Positions 14,001 through 27,661 are shown, counted from the stretch's first letter. The stretch is DNA of 64,000 bases from Sclerurus mexicanus (GCA_013396755.1 VWZF01003010.1:563104-627103), one strand, 5' to 3'. Program-made: numbers and translations. Notes: generated from the sequence alone by a model not told the origin.

Positions 14001-16597
14001 ATCTATAACATCTGTACTTCTGCATTAGCCAAGAAACCTACTTCTGCCAATCAGCATCAGGAGCAATCAGACTATAAATTCTGTAATGATTTCTTTAAAA
14101 AACATTGGCAAAAATAGCTTTAATCAGCTCAGTTTACCTATTAATGCTAATATGAAAGGATCTGCATTTATTTTGAAAATCCTAGAAAATCTTAGGAAAA
14201 GAAAGAAAGAAAGGAAAAAAAGCTGAGAGTTTAAGCAAAGACAAAGCCGAGATGTTGCCAAAATTGAAAAAAAAAATTGAATATGCCTAAAAGTCTCCCA
14301 TATCACAATGGGGACATAAGATTAAAGGTTATTCCTCTGCCTCACACAGCAAACTCACTACTGGAAGAAGGCACTAACATTGAAGTGGATGGTCTTCAGG
14401 TTGTGAGCAAAAGCAGCTCAGCAAATTTTACTGACAATTTTGACAGTGGCTGAATTTGCTCAGAGGAAGGTGGATTACAAAAGAAAGGGTCAACAAATAA
14501 CAGAATAATGAATATTATTGAAACAGTAAGGACTTACAGATAAATCCTTACCACACAGGGCTAATGTGAGTTGACTTGAAGCAGCTTTATCCCACAGGCA
14601 CTTAGTAGTGGTGACAGGCACGAATATGTGAGCACTCCAAATGTTTCACAATGGCTCCTCCTTTTTAATTTTACCTTACTCAAACATTCTAGCAACTACT
14701 GAAACTATTTTACAAAGTGTACAATTGATTGTTTAATAACCCCTAAATTCAAATTCTTCAAACTCAGTTCTGAATTTCAGATATATATGCCAAATCCAAA
14801 ATCAATGTTACATTAAGAATGTTTGCCTAAAACCTTTTGATGGCTCTTGAGATAACTTGATAATCAGTTTTATCTTTCTTTGCTATCAATTGATGTTTTT
14901 ATTTTATGTTTCCTCTAGATACTATTACTTCTAAGTAGGTCAATTCTTTTATATCTTTTAAAAACTGTTTTCTGAGAACCGCAATCTGCTATTACTTCCC
15001 AGACTTTAAATAAGAAGAACCGTTTTGGCAAGGTATGAAAGAGGTGGGAACCTAGTTTAGTATATAGTATGGTAGTTATCTTAACACCTTCTTTCTAAGT
15101 ACATCATACACTGTAATCCAAAACACCATAGAGCAACCAACTCTCCATTTGGAAAAGTATAACAACTACTAATGAAAAACTCTTCCATCAACAATAATCT
15201 AAGTTTCTGAAATGTTATTTAAGCAGGGATTGTGACCTTCATGAAATACCTGAGAAATCCTCTTAACTACACTGCAGAAGCCTTTTTGGCAGCTCTGCTT
15301 CTGGAAGTTGGACACCTCCTGTACTTCCCACACCCAAGCAACGGGAATTGCACCCATTTAAACCAGTAGTTTTAAACCTTTCATCCAGGCCTTTGGGGGC
15401 TGAACCACTGATCTGTATTGTCTGAAGCCCAAAGCTTTCATTAATGTTCAGGTTCCTGTGTAATTTATATGAAAATTGTATTCACTTTAAGGTCCCCTTT
15501 TACGATCAGACAAAATTGTATGAAAATCATATTGTAATGACTCAGAGAATAAAAACATCTGTATTAAATCTACAGTAGTTACTTTGGTACAAACCATTTC
15601 TTTGACATTAGATATCAATGAGCACACACTCTTTACAATAAATGCAAGACATGCATAAAATATCTTAAATTCAGAAGATGTACTTTCTATCTTTGCATTT
15701 AGAAAAGGGGTTCCCCACTAACTGGCCTGCTGGGAATTAAGAGATATGATATCTGTCTCCATGGCTTTTTGACATGATACAAGAATTACGGGCAGCCGAC
15801 ATGAGATGTATTTATATGAGATATAGTTTCATATTACACTCTCATATGTTCACCAAGAAAGTGAAGCAATCTTTCTCCTGTGAGACTTCTACCTATCTTC
15901 ATTTCCTTCAGTGCAAACAGTTACAGACAAGCTCCTCTTTGAACTGATAATTTTGTAGAGGTCATTCAGCCCATAATTTCAGGTCCTAGTCACTACCCTG
16001 ATGGTCCTTCTTAGGAAATTGGACCCAGTGGGAACGTTTTTTCCTTCTGCTTAGTCTATGGGTCAGCATTTTCCTTCCCTTGTACTTCTTAATTCCCTTA
16101 AGTGGTAATTATTTAAGGTACAGTTAGAGAAGGTGCAATCTACATTCATCCAATAAAACCTAAATATTAAAAAGGACAGAAAAATCCAGCGTGGTTACTA
16201 AGGATATACGGGAGAGCATTTAGCATTTGAAAGGTACAAAAGATCTGGTAAATGAAAAGATGGAAAAAATTATGAAGAACTATTGAAAGTAAAATAGAAT
16301 TTAGAAGTACAAAAGAACACGTGTATCAGACAGACAAGGCATCCTACTTACAAAGGTCAAGATTCAAGATGCCATGTCAAGAAATTAATGGAAAGTCGGT
16401 ACAGCATATATTGGATTAATGAAAGCAAACAAAGAGAAAGTCCAAAAGAAATTTTAAAAATCAGCATGTAATTGCAATGATTTGTGATTCATTGGAGCAA
16501 TTATTGCTGAGGGCTCTTCTCCTCACTCATGACCCAAAGTAGTAAAGTAGTGAGCACACAACTAACACTTTGATTCAACCCTTCCATATCTATGTAC

Positions 16598-17124
16598 TGG
16601 TTTTGGCTGATGTAGTTAATTTTCTTCGCAGTAGTTGGTATGTTTTGACTTTAATGTTTTTTTATTATCGCTGAGCAGCCCTTACACTCAAGGCCTTTTC
16701 TGCTTTTTATCCCACTCCACGAGTGAGGAGACTGGGGATGCACAAGGACTTGGGAGGTGACACAGCCAGGACAGCTGAGCCCAACTAACCCAAGGGACAT
16801 TCCATACCACATGGTGTCATGCTCAGTGTGTAAAGTGGAGAGAAGAAGAAGTAAGTAGGGAGATGTTTGGAGTAGTGGCATTTGTCTTCCGAAGTCGCTG
16901 TTACGCATCATGGAGCCCAGTTGTCCTGTAGATGTCTGAACACCTGCCTGCCTCTGGGAAGTGCCGAATGAATTCCTTGTGTTACTTAACCCATTAAACT
17001 GACTTCATCTCAGCCCACAAGCTTCCTCACTTTTACCCTTTGATTCTCTCCCCCATCCCTTCATTGGCGGGAATGAGTGATTGGTGTGTGGTACTTAGTT
17101 GCTGGCTGGGGTTAAACCACAACA
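16598..17124 (+). mobile_element. Solo LTR of an avian endogenous retrovirus
   Basis: The block starts tggttttggctgatgtagtt and ends with ggctggggttaaaccacaaca, about 527 bp, opening TG and closing CA as LTRs do. Internal landmarks include gctgagcagcccttacac, aggccttttctgctttt, gggaggtgacacagccagga, a short promoter-like part near 16816-16845 and a cattaaac polyadenylation-type signal near 16993. I recognise this LTR type from neoavian genomes. No gag, pol or env sequence and no second LTR are present, so it is a product of LTR-LTR recombination. I see no convincing target-site duplication. It sits in the sense opposite to ZNF407. It encodes no protein. Confidence 0.8.
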
Positions 17125-17560
17125 ACTTCAACATGTTTCTGATTCTGAAATTATTTGTTATTATTTGTGCTGTAACAAAAATTTGCGCAGCAAGCGAACA
17201 ATTATTTTGTGTAATTTACAAAAAAATTTAAAATTCAGACAATGACTTGCAAGCAGATTTACAAATATTAATCATTTAAGCTATTTATCAAGAGCACTTT
17301 CAGTGCAGGTTGTTGGGATGCTGGCAACATCTCACAGCAAGGAAAAGTGTAAAGGGTCCTCTAAATAATGTGCAGCCACAGTGAAAGAGATCAAGAGGTA
17401 GTGGCATTATGTACGAAAATACACTCTGCTGTGTTTATTTGAAATATGGTGTCCACAGGTCTTGGAAGTACTGCTAGTTCAATTCTGCAAGTAAGGAAAT
17501 AATTACTCCATAATGGAGTTGCCACAGTTGAGAAATTTATTACTTAGGTTTATTTACAGA

Positions 17561-17715
17561 TATTTATTATTGATATTTTCATACAAATAAAATTCACATA
17601 AAATTATTTATAAAAGAAATTAGAAATATATAATTATTAAAAGTTTAAAATATAATAAAATATTAAATATGTTTTATCTATATGTAAAAAATTCACAACA
17701 CATTTTAAATAAAAA
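17561..17715. repeat. Very AT-rich block
   Basis: About 155 bases of almost pure A/T with repeated TTTATTA, ATAAAATTA and AAATATATAATTA units, about 440 bp past the solo LTR. No unit is long enough to call a satellite. Confidence 0.7.
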
Positions 17716-20700
17716 TTTTCATTTTGTTCTTCAAGTTGCATCTTACACTTTACATTTTCTTTAACGAGAATAAGTAATTAAGAGCTTTATCTTTCTTAGA
17801 ACTCCAGCAAAACTTCCCTGGATGATACACTAAGAGATCTACTCTTAAAAGAGCTTCTTTTCATAGGAAAGCAATTTAAATCTTCAGAGTACAGGACAAT
17901 ATCCACATAAAAACATCCTGAATTATTCCTTTATTTTTCATTCCTCCTGTAAGGTTATTATCTTTCTTTTTGCTTGTTTGGAAAGTTTTCTTGATGACCC
18001 TCATATCCCATGTTCTGGTGTTTTTCTTAGAATTTTATTATGCTGATTTTCCAATACTAGTATTTGCTTTTATATTTGCCATATACTATTATGCATACGT
18101 ATTTCCTAGCAGAATTTAATATTTTTGTCTTTCTAGGTGGCTGTCGTGTCTTAAGGGCTTTCTTCTACTTCTGCACTTAAATATTTTAGCCTTGCTTTAA
18201 AAGTTTTATGTCAGAATATTCTATTTTTAGCACCAAATAGGCAATAATATGTCTTGTTCCTCATGAAGGATATTTTATCTATTAGTATAATGAAACAGTA
18301 TCTTGGAGTAAGATTACTGTCTTTTCATCAGTGAACCTGACACCCTTGTGGAGGCAACAGCCTTTATGGACACCAGCAGAGATCCAGCATGTGGCTACCA
18401 ATGCAACACAAGCAATTCACAAAGTAGATGCCTGTCCAAGGGTCTTTGAGGGCAGATACGAAGTGGGCATTAGGGCTCCAAAGAAAATTTCAGAACCGGT
18501 GAGGGTTTCAACCTCTTCCAGGTCAAACAAATGATTCCCCACCTTGGAAACTAGAATGCCACAGGGAGGAACGACAGGAAATGAGGCACACACCAACATC
18601 CAGATTAAATGTTTAGACATAGGCAAAGAGATTAAAGCTGCTCAGGACTAAAAAGCTCACACCACAAAAAATTAGTTGTCTTATTAGAAACTGGAATAGT
18701 TCATCAGAAAGGAACAACAACTGCTAGGAAATCACCAGCGCAGGGGGCTGTGGACAGAAAGGCATTGAACAGAATGCGGGATTGTGACTACACATTATTG
18801 GTACTACACACAATATGAGAACCCCTTGTGCGATAGCCCTGCAGCTTACTGCTGACTATCTGATGGAAAAATGGCACAAAACATGACACCCCTTATACTT
18901 CTACTAATCAGAGGTACTAAGAGGTGTTTCAGACTTTGGTCTAGGCAATATTTCCCTTTTCTTTTAAAACTGTATCTGAACATTTTTTCTTTAGTGAGAC
19001 TCATGGCTTTCACTCCTGGTGGAGAATACCATTTACTTAAAGGATGTAACTAATATTAATAATGGTGGGTTTTGAATACTAGATGATGCAATACTTGCAT
19101 AAAAATATTTCAACACCTTTCATGTCACTCAGCAGCAATATATGCTGACTGTTCAGGAAAAGCAACTGAGGGACTATGAAAGGAGTCCCTAAGCTCTTCA
19201 ACAGCAGCAGAAAAAGCTACATACTAGAGAAAAGAGAAAATAGAGAAAAAAAAATACTTCCCTGACCTCAATTTTTTTCTTTCTACGTCACTTGCTTACC
19301 TGGAAAAAAACAACTCTGATGTCATGACCACCCTGATAAAGATACGGGCTATGGAAGTTCTGCTAGCTATACACTGCCTTCTAATAGAAGATAGCTATAA
19401 AAATAAACAAATGACTTAGGTTTTTTAAAACCTAGATTAATTTTTCCTGAAACACAATAATACACAATCTACGTACGTTATAAGGAACCTGGTTTTCTCC
19501 TTTACAAACAGAAAATCATTTATACTAGGTTTTTATTTCAAGCACACACTAAAATTATTATTCTCCACAAAAGAGGAAAGGGAGTGTCTGCCAATCAACA
19601 TGACATGCTATTGAAAGACTGGCACTAATAGCTATGACAAGAGCAAACCTGTTTGAAGCAGAGCTGCTGCTGCCTTTTTCTTTTTTTTAAGCATACCAGC
19701 CATCAAAAATAATGTTTCATCTGACTAGAAACCCAAGCAATATTGCTGCTGTAAAAGCTTGCACCTGATTTGCCTACATCTAGCAATGACAATTTTAATA
19801 TTGTTTCAAATGACAGCATTTAAAGTGTTTTATTTAAACAGTGATAAAGACTAAGAACATTAAGTATTCCAAGAAAAGTGTTAAATATGCTTGCACACAA
19901 AACTGTATATCTATTCTTTGGAGGCTTTACATCAGGTATAAATTTCAAGTTTGCATAAGTACTCAACTGACTTGTATTTTCATTGCTTCATTGATAAATA
20001 GCATTTACTGATTTTATATTTTTGTAGTTTGATAAATTCAGAGAGCATAAGAGCAAACAGGCTTTTACCATTCCATTTTTCCTATTTTTTTCAACTTTAT
20101 ATTTTCTGCTAAAGAATCAGAAGATGCAAAAGAAAAATTAGACCAAAAAAAAAAAGAAAAATATAAAACTAGAAAAGCACTAAGATACTGGTATAATTGC
20201 TATATTATCACGTTCTGTGTGTTCAATTCACATTCTGAATAAGTCTGCAGTTTCCATTTGGTAATACAGTTATACCTCGATAAAATCACATAATAGATCA
20301 CACCATAACTTTTAGCAATCAATTTTTTCTCTTAATAATTTGATAAATGTAGCTGTCAAGTGGGATAAAGATCACAATTTTATTTGGGATTAACTATTTG
20401 AACTTTCAGAATTCCGTTCATGAATATTGCAACTGTTACAACTGATAGGATCACAGTTTTGTCCCTTGTTGATGATGTAATCCTGCTCCAGGTTGCTAGT
20501 GCAGCCCTGTTTCTAAAAAGCTAAAGAAACTGAAAGAGAAACGTGTGGAGAGCACAGCCTTTTGAAAAGCACACAAAGTTTGCAAAAATACTTTTAAAGC
20601 ACGTATAAAAGAGACCTCATTTTCACTGCTCTCTGGAAAGAACTGAAACATCCCCTAACTGTGTTCCCCTAATCTAAAAAGGAAAGGAGTAGGATACAGG

Positions 20701-21084
20701 CCCAGTTAAGTGAACAGATGATTAATTGAACTGCCTTTTCATTGATTTCAGATCTCAGGAGCCAATAACACAGTATGGAAACTGCCAGGCAAAAGAGCAG
20801 AATTTCATAAGGATCCTTCAAACACATCAAACTAATAAATAAATGCATGTTTCAATGCATTTTATTAAGGATTTAATGACATACCAGAAAGAAACAGTTT
20901 AGGTGAATGTATTTCCACTCAGGCTCAAAGATAATAAGAATTTAGTGCTGATGATGGGAATGTTGTCTCTCTGAGAAAGAACATTTTAGGGGCTTAGGTG
21001 TCTCCTCAGCTACTCTACTGCTATGACAATGCCCAAACACTTTAGATTCCTAAATAGAGCCCTTACCAAGAGGCTGTAGGTTAA

Positions 21085-21455
21085 AACTATTTGAAGATTT
21101 AAGAGTAGAAAGGACCATTAGATGATAGTTTGACTTCTGGTATATCAAAGCCCCTCAAGTTTTGCAGTGGACCCAGCAGCATTGGGCCCTCCTAAAACCT
21201 ATTTCACAGAAAGACATCCAGTCTTCTCAAGACTCAGAGGAACAGAACAGGAATAATTTCTTCTGCTAGTTGCTGCCAGAGCTCAATTGACCTCATATTT
21301 AAGTGTTTGCACCTTGTTTCTCATTTCAATTTGTCTGACTATGCTTCCAGTAACTGATTTTACTTAGGTTTTTCTCAGCTAGACTAAGAGTAGCTCATGT
21401 CTGATATTTTCTCCCTGTGAAGCAACTCATACACTATAATCAAGTACCTATCTAT
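21085..21455 (-). mobile_element. Ancient CR1-family LINE 3' region, heavily diverged
   Basis: In the reverse sense the order of motifs matches old amniote CR1/L3-like consensus: agaaaggaccattagatgat, cttctggtatatcaaagccc, agaaagacatccagtct, tttgcaccttgtttctcatt, aatttgtctgactatgcttc, then tagactaagagtagctcatg and actataatcaagtacct. Identity is low with many small indels, so this insertion is far older than the CR1 at 29576. The boundaries are approximate. Identification is from memory of consensus landmarks, not alignment. Confidence 0.72.
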
Positions 21456-24400
21456 CATTTGGTCATGAATTATGTAACTCACCATGAACACTAAGCATTC
21501 AATCACCACGTAGGCAGCCAACTGCCAAAACACAGTTGTCACGATCTTTGTTCTGTGGATGCCCAATCCCAGAGGCACCTATAATTTTCATGGAGGCACA
21601 GGCACACAAAGCTGTACTTCCAAGCACTCTCCAAAACATGTCTGTGCAGCATGGGGAAGCAGCTCATGCTTTTAGTTCTGCCAGGATCCATAAGACTAAG
21701 CAATCCTCCACTCCTACTCACAGCGCCCTGTGTGGCAGACTCTTTGCAGACAATCTGAGTGCTTTGCAAGCATAGTATTGCAAACAAACAAAAAATTTAC
21801 CAGAGAGTACAATGAAGTGATCTGCATTCACTGATCTATTTTTTTTTAAAGACTTCCAAGAAAGACTTTGTATGACTTCTAATACTAAATTAAACATCAC
21901 CAAATTTTCTGTTCAATGTCTCAAGCAGTTCCCTAATCTAACAATTGACTGTTGTGAAGCCATTTTCAACCGAGAACATTGTGACTCAAACTACGTAGGC
22001 ATTGCACCTGTTTTGCACATGAAGAAACTTGGACAAAAAGCAAGACCAGTATAACTTTAGCTCAGTGAAAAACTGGGTTATTCTGATTTCCTAGAGTAGT
22101 GATCATTCTTGGAGATCATCTTCATTTTTTACAGTGCAGCATGGAAATAACAATACGGAAAAAAACCTCAGTATAATCGCATAACTTTCAACATCATCAC
22201 AAAACCAATAATGAGCAAATTGTTCCTCTTCTCTCTGAAGAGCTTTTTGCCTTATGACTGGTTTAGTATCCACAGAAGACTACTATGCACACTGTGAGAT
22301 GCCATGGACTCTGCAGCTATTGGAATAATGGAGGTGTTCCGCCATAGATCCTATACTGCTTGGCATAAATAATGCATCATAATAGTATCATAATGTTTAT
22401 ACGACAAGAGCTCCTAAATGATGAACATTTAGTTCAAACTGAAATTATCACTACCAAGTGATGCCGCTCCAAATCAGACAAACCACTGAGAAAGACAGCT
22501 GGAGAACTGATCTTTTGCAAGTTCTATCACAGGTATGGTCCCTTCCCCTGTACCACTTGTCAAAGTATTCAGGCTCAGTTCAATTCAGTATAGCAATGTA
22601 GCACCAGCTGGAAGAAAAAACATATCCAAGACTTTTGGAAACTCAATGCATACAAGAATCAATCAAAAGATTTCTTGAGCTTGCAATATAGACAAGCCCA
22701 CAGTGAGCAGTTTGGGGTTTTTTTCCCCAAATAATCTCATTTTTAGAAAAATCCCTAAAATGATAGTCACCAACATGACATGAGAACTCACTCTTCTATT
22801 GCATTCATTTTCCAGTTGTAAAGATAGATGTGCAAATTTTCAGATTTGCACATGGATAACAAGAATATACATAAACAGCTTCCACTGGAATGAAATATAT
22901 ATGACTAAACATTAACTGCAGGATTCCGAGCTTGCTAGTAAGCTCATTTCTGTTCTTAGAACAGCAATAAGATCTACCAGTATTTTAAATGTGATTTTTA
23001 AAAAAAATAAATTAACATTGTGAATAATGGATAACAGTCTCTGGATTTCCTGTAATTTTTTTCCAACAAAATTTCAATTTTAACACAGTCCTTGAGAAAA
23101 TGGGTCAGAGACTATCAAGAAATAGGCACAAAGCTCTTACAGAACGACACACCGTGACATTTTAAAAAACAGATTTGATGATTTGTATAAAAAAATTAGA
23201 GGTTAAATGCATAAAAAATTTGAAGTGTGATCTAGCAAATTCAATCTACAATTTTATGTTCAGATGCATATATTTCTTTGTTGGCTTGTGTGCATTAAAG
23301 GCCTCCTGTTTAAACACAGCACATCTTAAAAGTTAAAGACAAAAGTATAATCTAGACTGTTATTATCTTAACACATATAAGATTTATAAGGAATATAGCT
23401 GTATTGTTAAATACCTCTTTCCATGACAGAGAGAACCTATAATAAAAAGAGCAAAGAAGGTCTGAAGCCAACTTGTTTTGCCTTCCACCTTCCACAGCCT
23501 CTTTCTTAGAAATGCAGCTTCTTCAAGCTCCCTACCACTACAGACCCCATAAATGCATATAGTAGTTGCCAAAGAAAGCTCAATAAAAACTAGCATTTCA
23601 GCATTATATTATAAGAGCATTAACTTTAAATTAGGAGTCCAACTGTCAATCTTAATTTCATGAGACAATAAACGAATTTCACTTTCACTCTCAGCCACAT
23701 TCTAAAGGTACCCACAGCTCAGTTCTTGGTAGGTTGTGGTGAAGGAGTTTCTGACTGTCCTGCAAAGTAGCTGGACTTGGTGTCTGTCTCTTTGCCAGTG
23801 ATGAGACTTACTCTATTTTTATCTGCTCAAAGAAGCAAAAGGGCTGGCTTTCCTGTTACAAAGCAATATTAGAACACAAAAGACAGACAAATATGTTTAA
23901 GTTAAAGAAAATCAATCTTGTTTGACACTTTCATACTCCTATCATCCTAAAAGGTTCTATGTTGTGTTGTAGATTCTCTGTGGGTGCAGCCAATGACCAA
24001 TAAGTCATCAGTAACCGTGAACCAGACACAGAACAAATCTCATTTTTATAAGGGATGTTAGCCAGGGCACGGGAGTTGTCCTTCATTCCTCTAAAATTCT
24101 ACTCTAAAACCTTTAACTCTCCGATGTCCAGCAGTCAAAAACAGATTGAAAAGAAGAAAAGAAACTCCCTTTAAGTCTGATATGAATACACAATTACCAC
24201 CTAGGTATCTCTTTACTAGTGTTTCTTCTTGAAAGGAAAATACACTATCATTCTTTTAGCAATGGTATGCAAACAATATTTTGACACTTTTGTTGTATAC
24301 CAATTCTAGGCTAGCCTGGCAATAATTAGGTGACAATCTCTTCTTGCTAGTACTAATATATTTGTACAGTACCCTGAGGAGTGCAAGGGGGTTTCTACAG

Positions 24401-25936
24401 CTTAAAAATGAATGTATAGAAATGAGATATCATTAGTATACAACACATTGATGACTGTTCTCCTATTTTGCCAAGATAAGCAAGTTGAATAGTTTTAACC
24501 ACAGCATGCTGCAATGAACAATTAATTTACCCAGATACAGTCTTGAACAAATAACATGAATACGTACACAGACGTTTGTAATTTTGAGATGTTAGTGATT
24601 CGACCAGTGTTAGAGCTCTCTGTGTTATGTCTATCCGTCTATTGAAAGCATTTGATTTTTTCATACTAAGTGGGATTACTGTAGTAGAAATCCAACAGTG
24701 TCTGGATTTAAGCTCTGAGTTGAATACGCATTTGCTTTAGTGAGAACTATGGTGAAATATGATCAGTTTTCTGACCTATTTTGAAGTTGGTATTCCGCCA
24801 ACTGGCATTTTGTTTGCACATCCAGATATTATCCACCATATGCTGACATGACATGATGATTGGTTCCAAAATGAAGTGGAATACTTGGCAAATAGAAATA
24901 TATGGTACAAATAATACACTGTCTCTAGTCAAGAAAGAAAGCAGTCATTTTGAGAAGACTGAGAGGTTTTAAAATAACTAGAGTGTACACACTGCACAGA
25001 GCTGAATGAAAGCTCTCCAGGTTGTGGGTTTTTTTTATGGGTATTAGGGTCTTAAAAAACTGAAATCAATTCCTTACAGAAGAAGATTCAAATCTGACAC
25101 AGGAGTACTAATAGTAGTAATTTAATGGAAGATTAATTTGCATTTCAGGGAGAAATTGGCCCACACAGCTTCTTCCTCCTCTGGATTCCCCAACTCTTTC
25201 TTCTCTACCATCTGTTCCTTTTTCCCACTGCTCTGACTTGTCTTCCCACCCAGTGATGTCTAAGTTATCTGCTTCTCTCAAGTTAAGATCACATTTCATT
25301 CAAGCTCCAGCCTAATTTTGTAATATTTCTCCTAAACTCCTGCCATTGAACTCTTATTTTTCTCCTAACTTGATGTTCCCATTAAACTTCTGCCTTCTAC
25401 TCTGAACTGTAGAATCTGTTACAGAAAAAAACCAAACCAGCAAAAATACCTAAACAGGAAACTCCCCAACATTCTTCTTTTAATTCCTGTTTCCAAACCA
25501 ATGATTTTGTTCTGCATTCCTTCAGTGATTTCCTGTGTGCTCTCTAACGCAAAGCCTGAAAACATATATCTAAGTTATTGATTGTTCTCTGCTGTTCTAT
25601 CTTTAATGCCGAACAATGTCTACCTTTTTGTAATGAAATCTAAGAATGTTTAAAGTACATTAATTTGCCACTGTATTTCCTATGGATTTTTGTTTTTCTG
25701 TTCTTGGGGGAATAGTGAAAGCAGAAGGACTTGATACAAATGTTAAAAAAATATTTCTCTATAAAAGTTCAACCAGATTTCAAAATGAAGCATTTAATAG
25801 CATGCACTTCCGATGTTTATTTACTGAACTGCAAGCTTTGCTTGTGAAACATGAATGGATTTCAGTGCTTAATGCATATCCTTCAACCCTTGTGAAAACT
25901 AGAAGAGGGTTAAGCCCATTTGAAAATCATGTTCTT

Positions 25937-25972
25937 CAGAATAAATGATATTAACAGAATAAATGATAATAA
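25937..25972. repeat. Two-copy 18 bp tandem repeat near exon donor
   Basis: Two adjacent 18-mers, cagaataaatgatattaa and cagaataaatgataataa, differ at one position. They lie about 90 bp inside the intron downstream (in transcript sense) of the donor of the exon at 26060-26238. Confidence 0.85.
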
Positions 25973-26059
25973 CATAACTTCACATTTTCATTTAGAATCA
26001 TTTAAACATGCACATATAGAAAGAAAAGAATTTGTAAGCAAAGGGAGGAATGACCTTAC

Positions 26060-26238
26060 CAGCATGCAAGTATGCCAGATCAGGATTTTCAATGTCTGGG
26101 TGTAGTTCTTTCAAGTGGTTACGAAACTCCACAGGGATATTGGTTCCATAGTCACATTTAGGACAGTTATACATTTTTACTCCTTCATGCTTTCCTGTAT
26201 GTAAGATGTGTTTACGGATATTTTCTGCACAGTTTGAC
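26060..26238 (-). CDS. ZNF407: ZNF407 internal exon, second half of a split finger, one further finger and the start of the post-finger region (179 bp)
   Basis: Seen: the acceptor is gctttttag and the donor is GCTG|gtaagg on the minus strand. Entry is phase 2 (one leading base), followed by 59 codons and a phase 1 exit. Read with the previous exon it gives CPWCDYRSNCAENIRKH and then ILHTGKHEGVKMYNC. This completes a finger whose first twelve-residue loop is normal but whose second histidine spacing is unusual (H-x2-H or H-x6-H). The last finger is CPKCDYGTNIPVEFRNHLKELH, with H-x4-H. It is followed by PDIENPDLAYLHAG. Established knowledge, from memory: this segment after the fingers is the conserved ZNF407 C-terminal junction, which leads into a long acidic, Gln-rich tail encoded by later exons that are not in this window. 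Finger-to-finger spacing here lacks a TGEKP linker. Reading through the donor gives about 19 extra residues before a stop near 25998. Confidence 0.93.
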
Positions 26239-27645
26239 CTAAAAAGCAATGATAAAAAAGAAAAAAGGTATATATTATTTCCTACTAGTGGCTCAAATAA
26301 AATTTAGGGTTATAACAGAAAATCAGTGCTCGGTAGTAATTTTTCATTATCTGCACAATTTTTGCATCCTCTTGCATAAATGTTGTCCTTTCCATGAAGG
26401 CTCCCAAAGCTGTTTCATGTTAACTGAACATTACATCTGAACCAGAAGCATTAAAAAAGGATCGATTTTTTTACATTTGCAGAAGTCTTTAAATTTTTAT
26501 TTTTCTCATGGTAGTCAGTGATGAAATGAAACAAAACTCTTTACTTTAGCAAAACTGAAATATACAAATGCCCATAACATTCCCAGAGGAGCTCACATGA
26601 ACATCTTCTACACAGTTCTTAGATTCCATAAGAGTTGCGAATTATTTTTGGAAGTATGTTCCACCAACAATCATCTCACCCTATGAACTCTTCCTAGGAA
26701 AGAGAACTGAGTTGTTCAAGTTTATATCCCTTTGAAAATACACATGGAATCTGATTTACATCTTTAAACACAGTTTTTGTGAAAGCAATGGAGTTTTCAG
26801 GTATAAAAGTCAGCATACGTATACGATTAGTTAAATGCATTTCAAAGAAATATTTCTAATGATATCTCTGAAAATAAAGTGAATAAAAAAAGATTTCACA
26901 TTTCTTTTATTCACACAGAGATCCATATGGCAGTCATTTTTAATTTCCAGTCTTTAAAATTTTGCAGTCTTATTACAAAATTATTTTGCATTAGACTTTC
27001 CTACTTATTCAAACTTTGTGATTACTCCTATATAAAATATAGTGCTGCTTAATTTATTTCAATCAGAAATAGCTATTATATTTATTCTTGAATCAAAAGA
27101 ACAGTCTGTGTATGTGTGACATTGTTTTGGGGTTTTATTTATTTTTCAGACTTTCTTAGTACCATACACTATTATTATTGCCGAACTGAAATCAGTGATT
27201 CAGTTTAACTGAAAAAAAGTACAAACACTCACATGAACTACATGAATGCATAATACTTCACAAATATTCAAATAAGGTAAGTGCACTATTTTGGGAACCT
27301 GATTCTCTATATGTCACTGCCAGAAAGACAACAGTAACAGGCACTTAAAAAAAGGACCCCCAAAATAAACTGGAAGTAGCAGCTTGAAGTTCTACTGGAG
27401 TGCTTGTTTCTCCCTCGGAAATGGTCATAGTAAAGTTGGTATCTGCCTTACGGTGCTGCCAAAGCTCACCCTCTGTTATGTCCATCTGCTATATACTGGT
27501 ATAATTATCAGACTCCTGAGACTGTCAGAGAAGACACTTTTCACTGAAACATATAGAAAATATTGGTCCTCAGCATCTTTCAGGATTCAGCCCTAAAAAA
27601 ACTACAATGCTCATAAATGCTGTTAAAGTAAAATATGCATTTTAC

Positions 27646-27661
27646 AAAAAAAAAAAAAAAA
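27646..27661. repeat. A16 tract
   Basis: Sixteen consecutive A residues with no recognised retroposon body adjoining. Confidence 0.85.

Larger units (their letters stand above)
1..26059 (-). other. ZNF407: ZNF407 intron, 5' part (downstream of the last exon in the window)
   Basis: The intron starts with gtaagg at 26059 and runs off the window. The next exon must begin with two bases completing a Gly codon. ZNF407's C-terminal exon(s) should encode several hundred residues as a long open frame. No such frame occurs here, so the intron exceeds 26 kb. Contents are CR1 at 1706-1822, a solo LTR at 16598-17124, an ancient CR1 at 21085-21455, an AT-rich block at 17561-17715, and small simple repeats. 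The slightly GC-richer patch at 9700-10000 has no recognised identity. Confidence 0.75.

Noticed and set aside
16590..17130. Target-site duplication for the solo LTR
   Set aside because: I compared the bases just outside tggttttgg and accacaaca and found no convincing matching 4-6 bp pair, so none is claimed.
18300..18660. Possible retroelement-like block with open frames on both strands
   Set aside because: I could not match it to CR1 or LTR landmarks. Called as unidentified intron.
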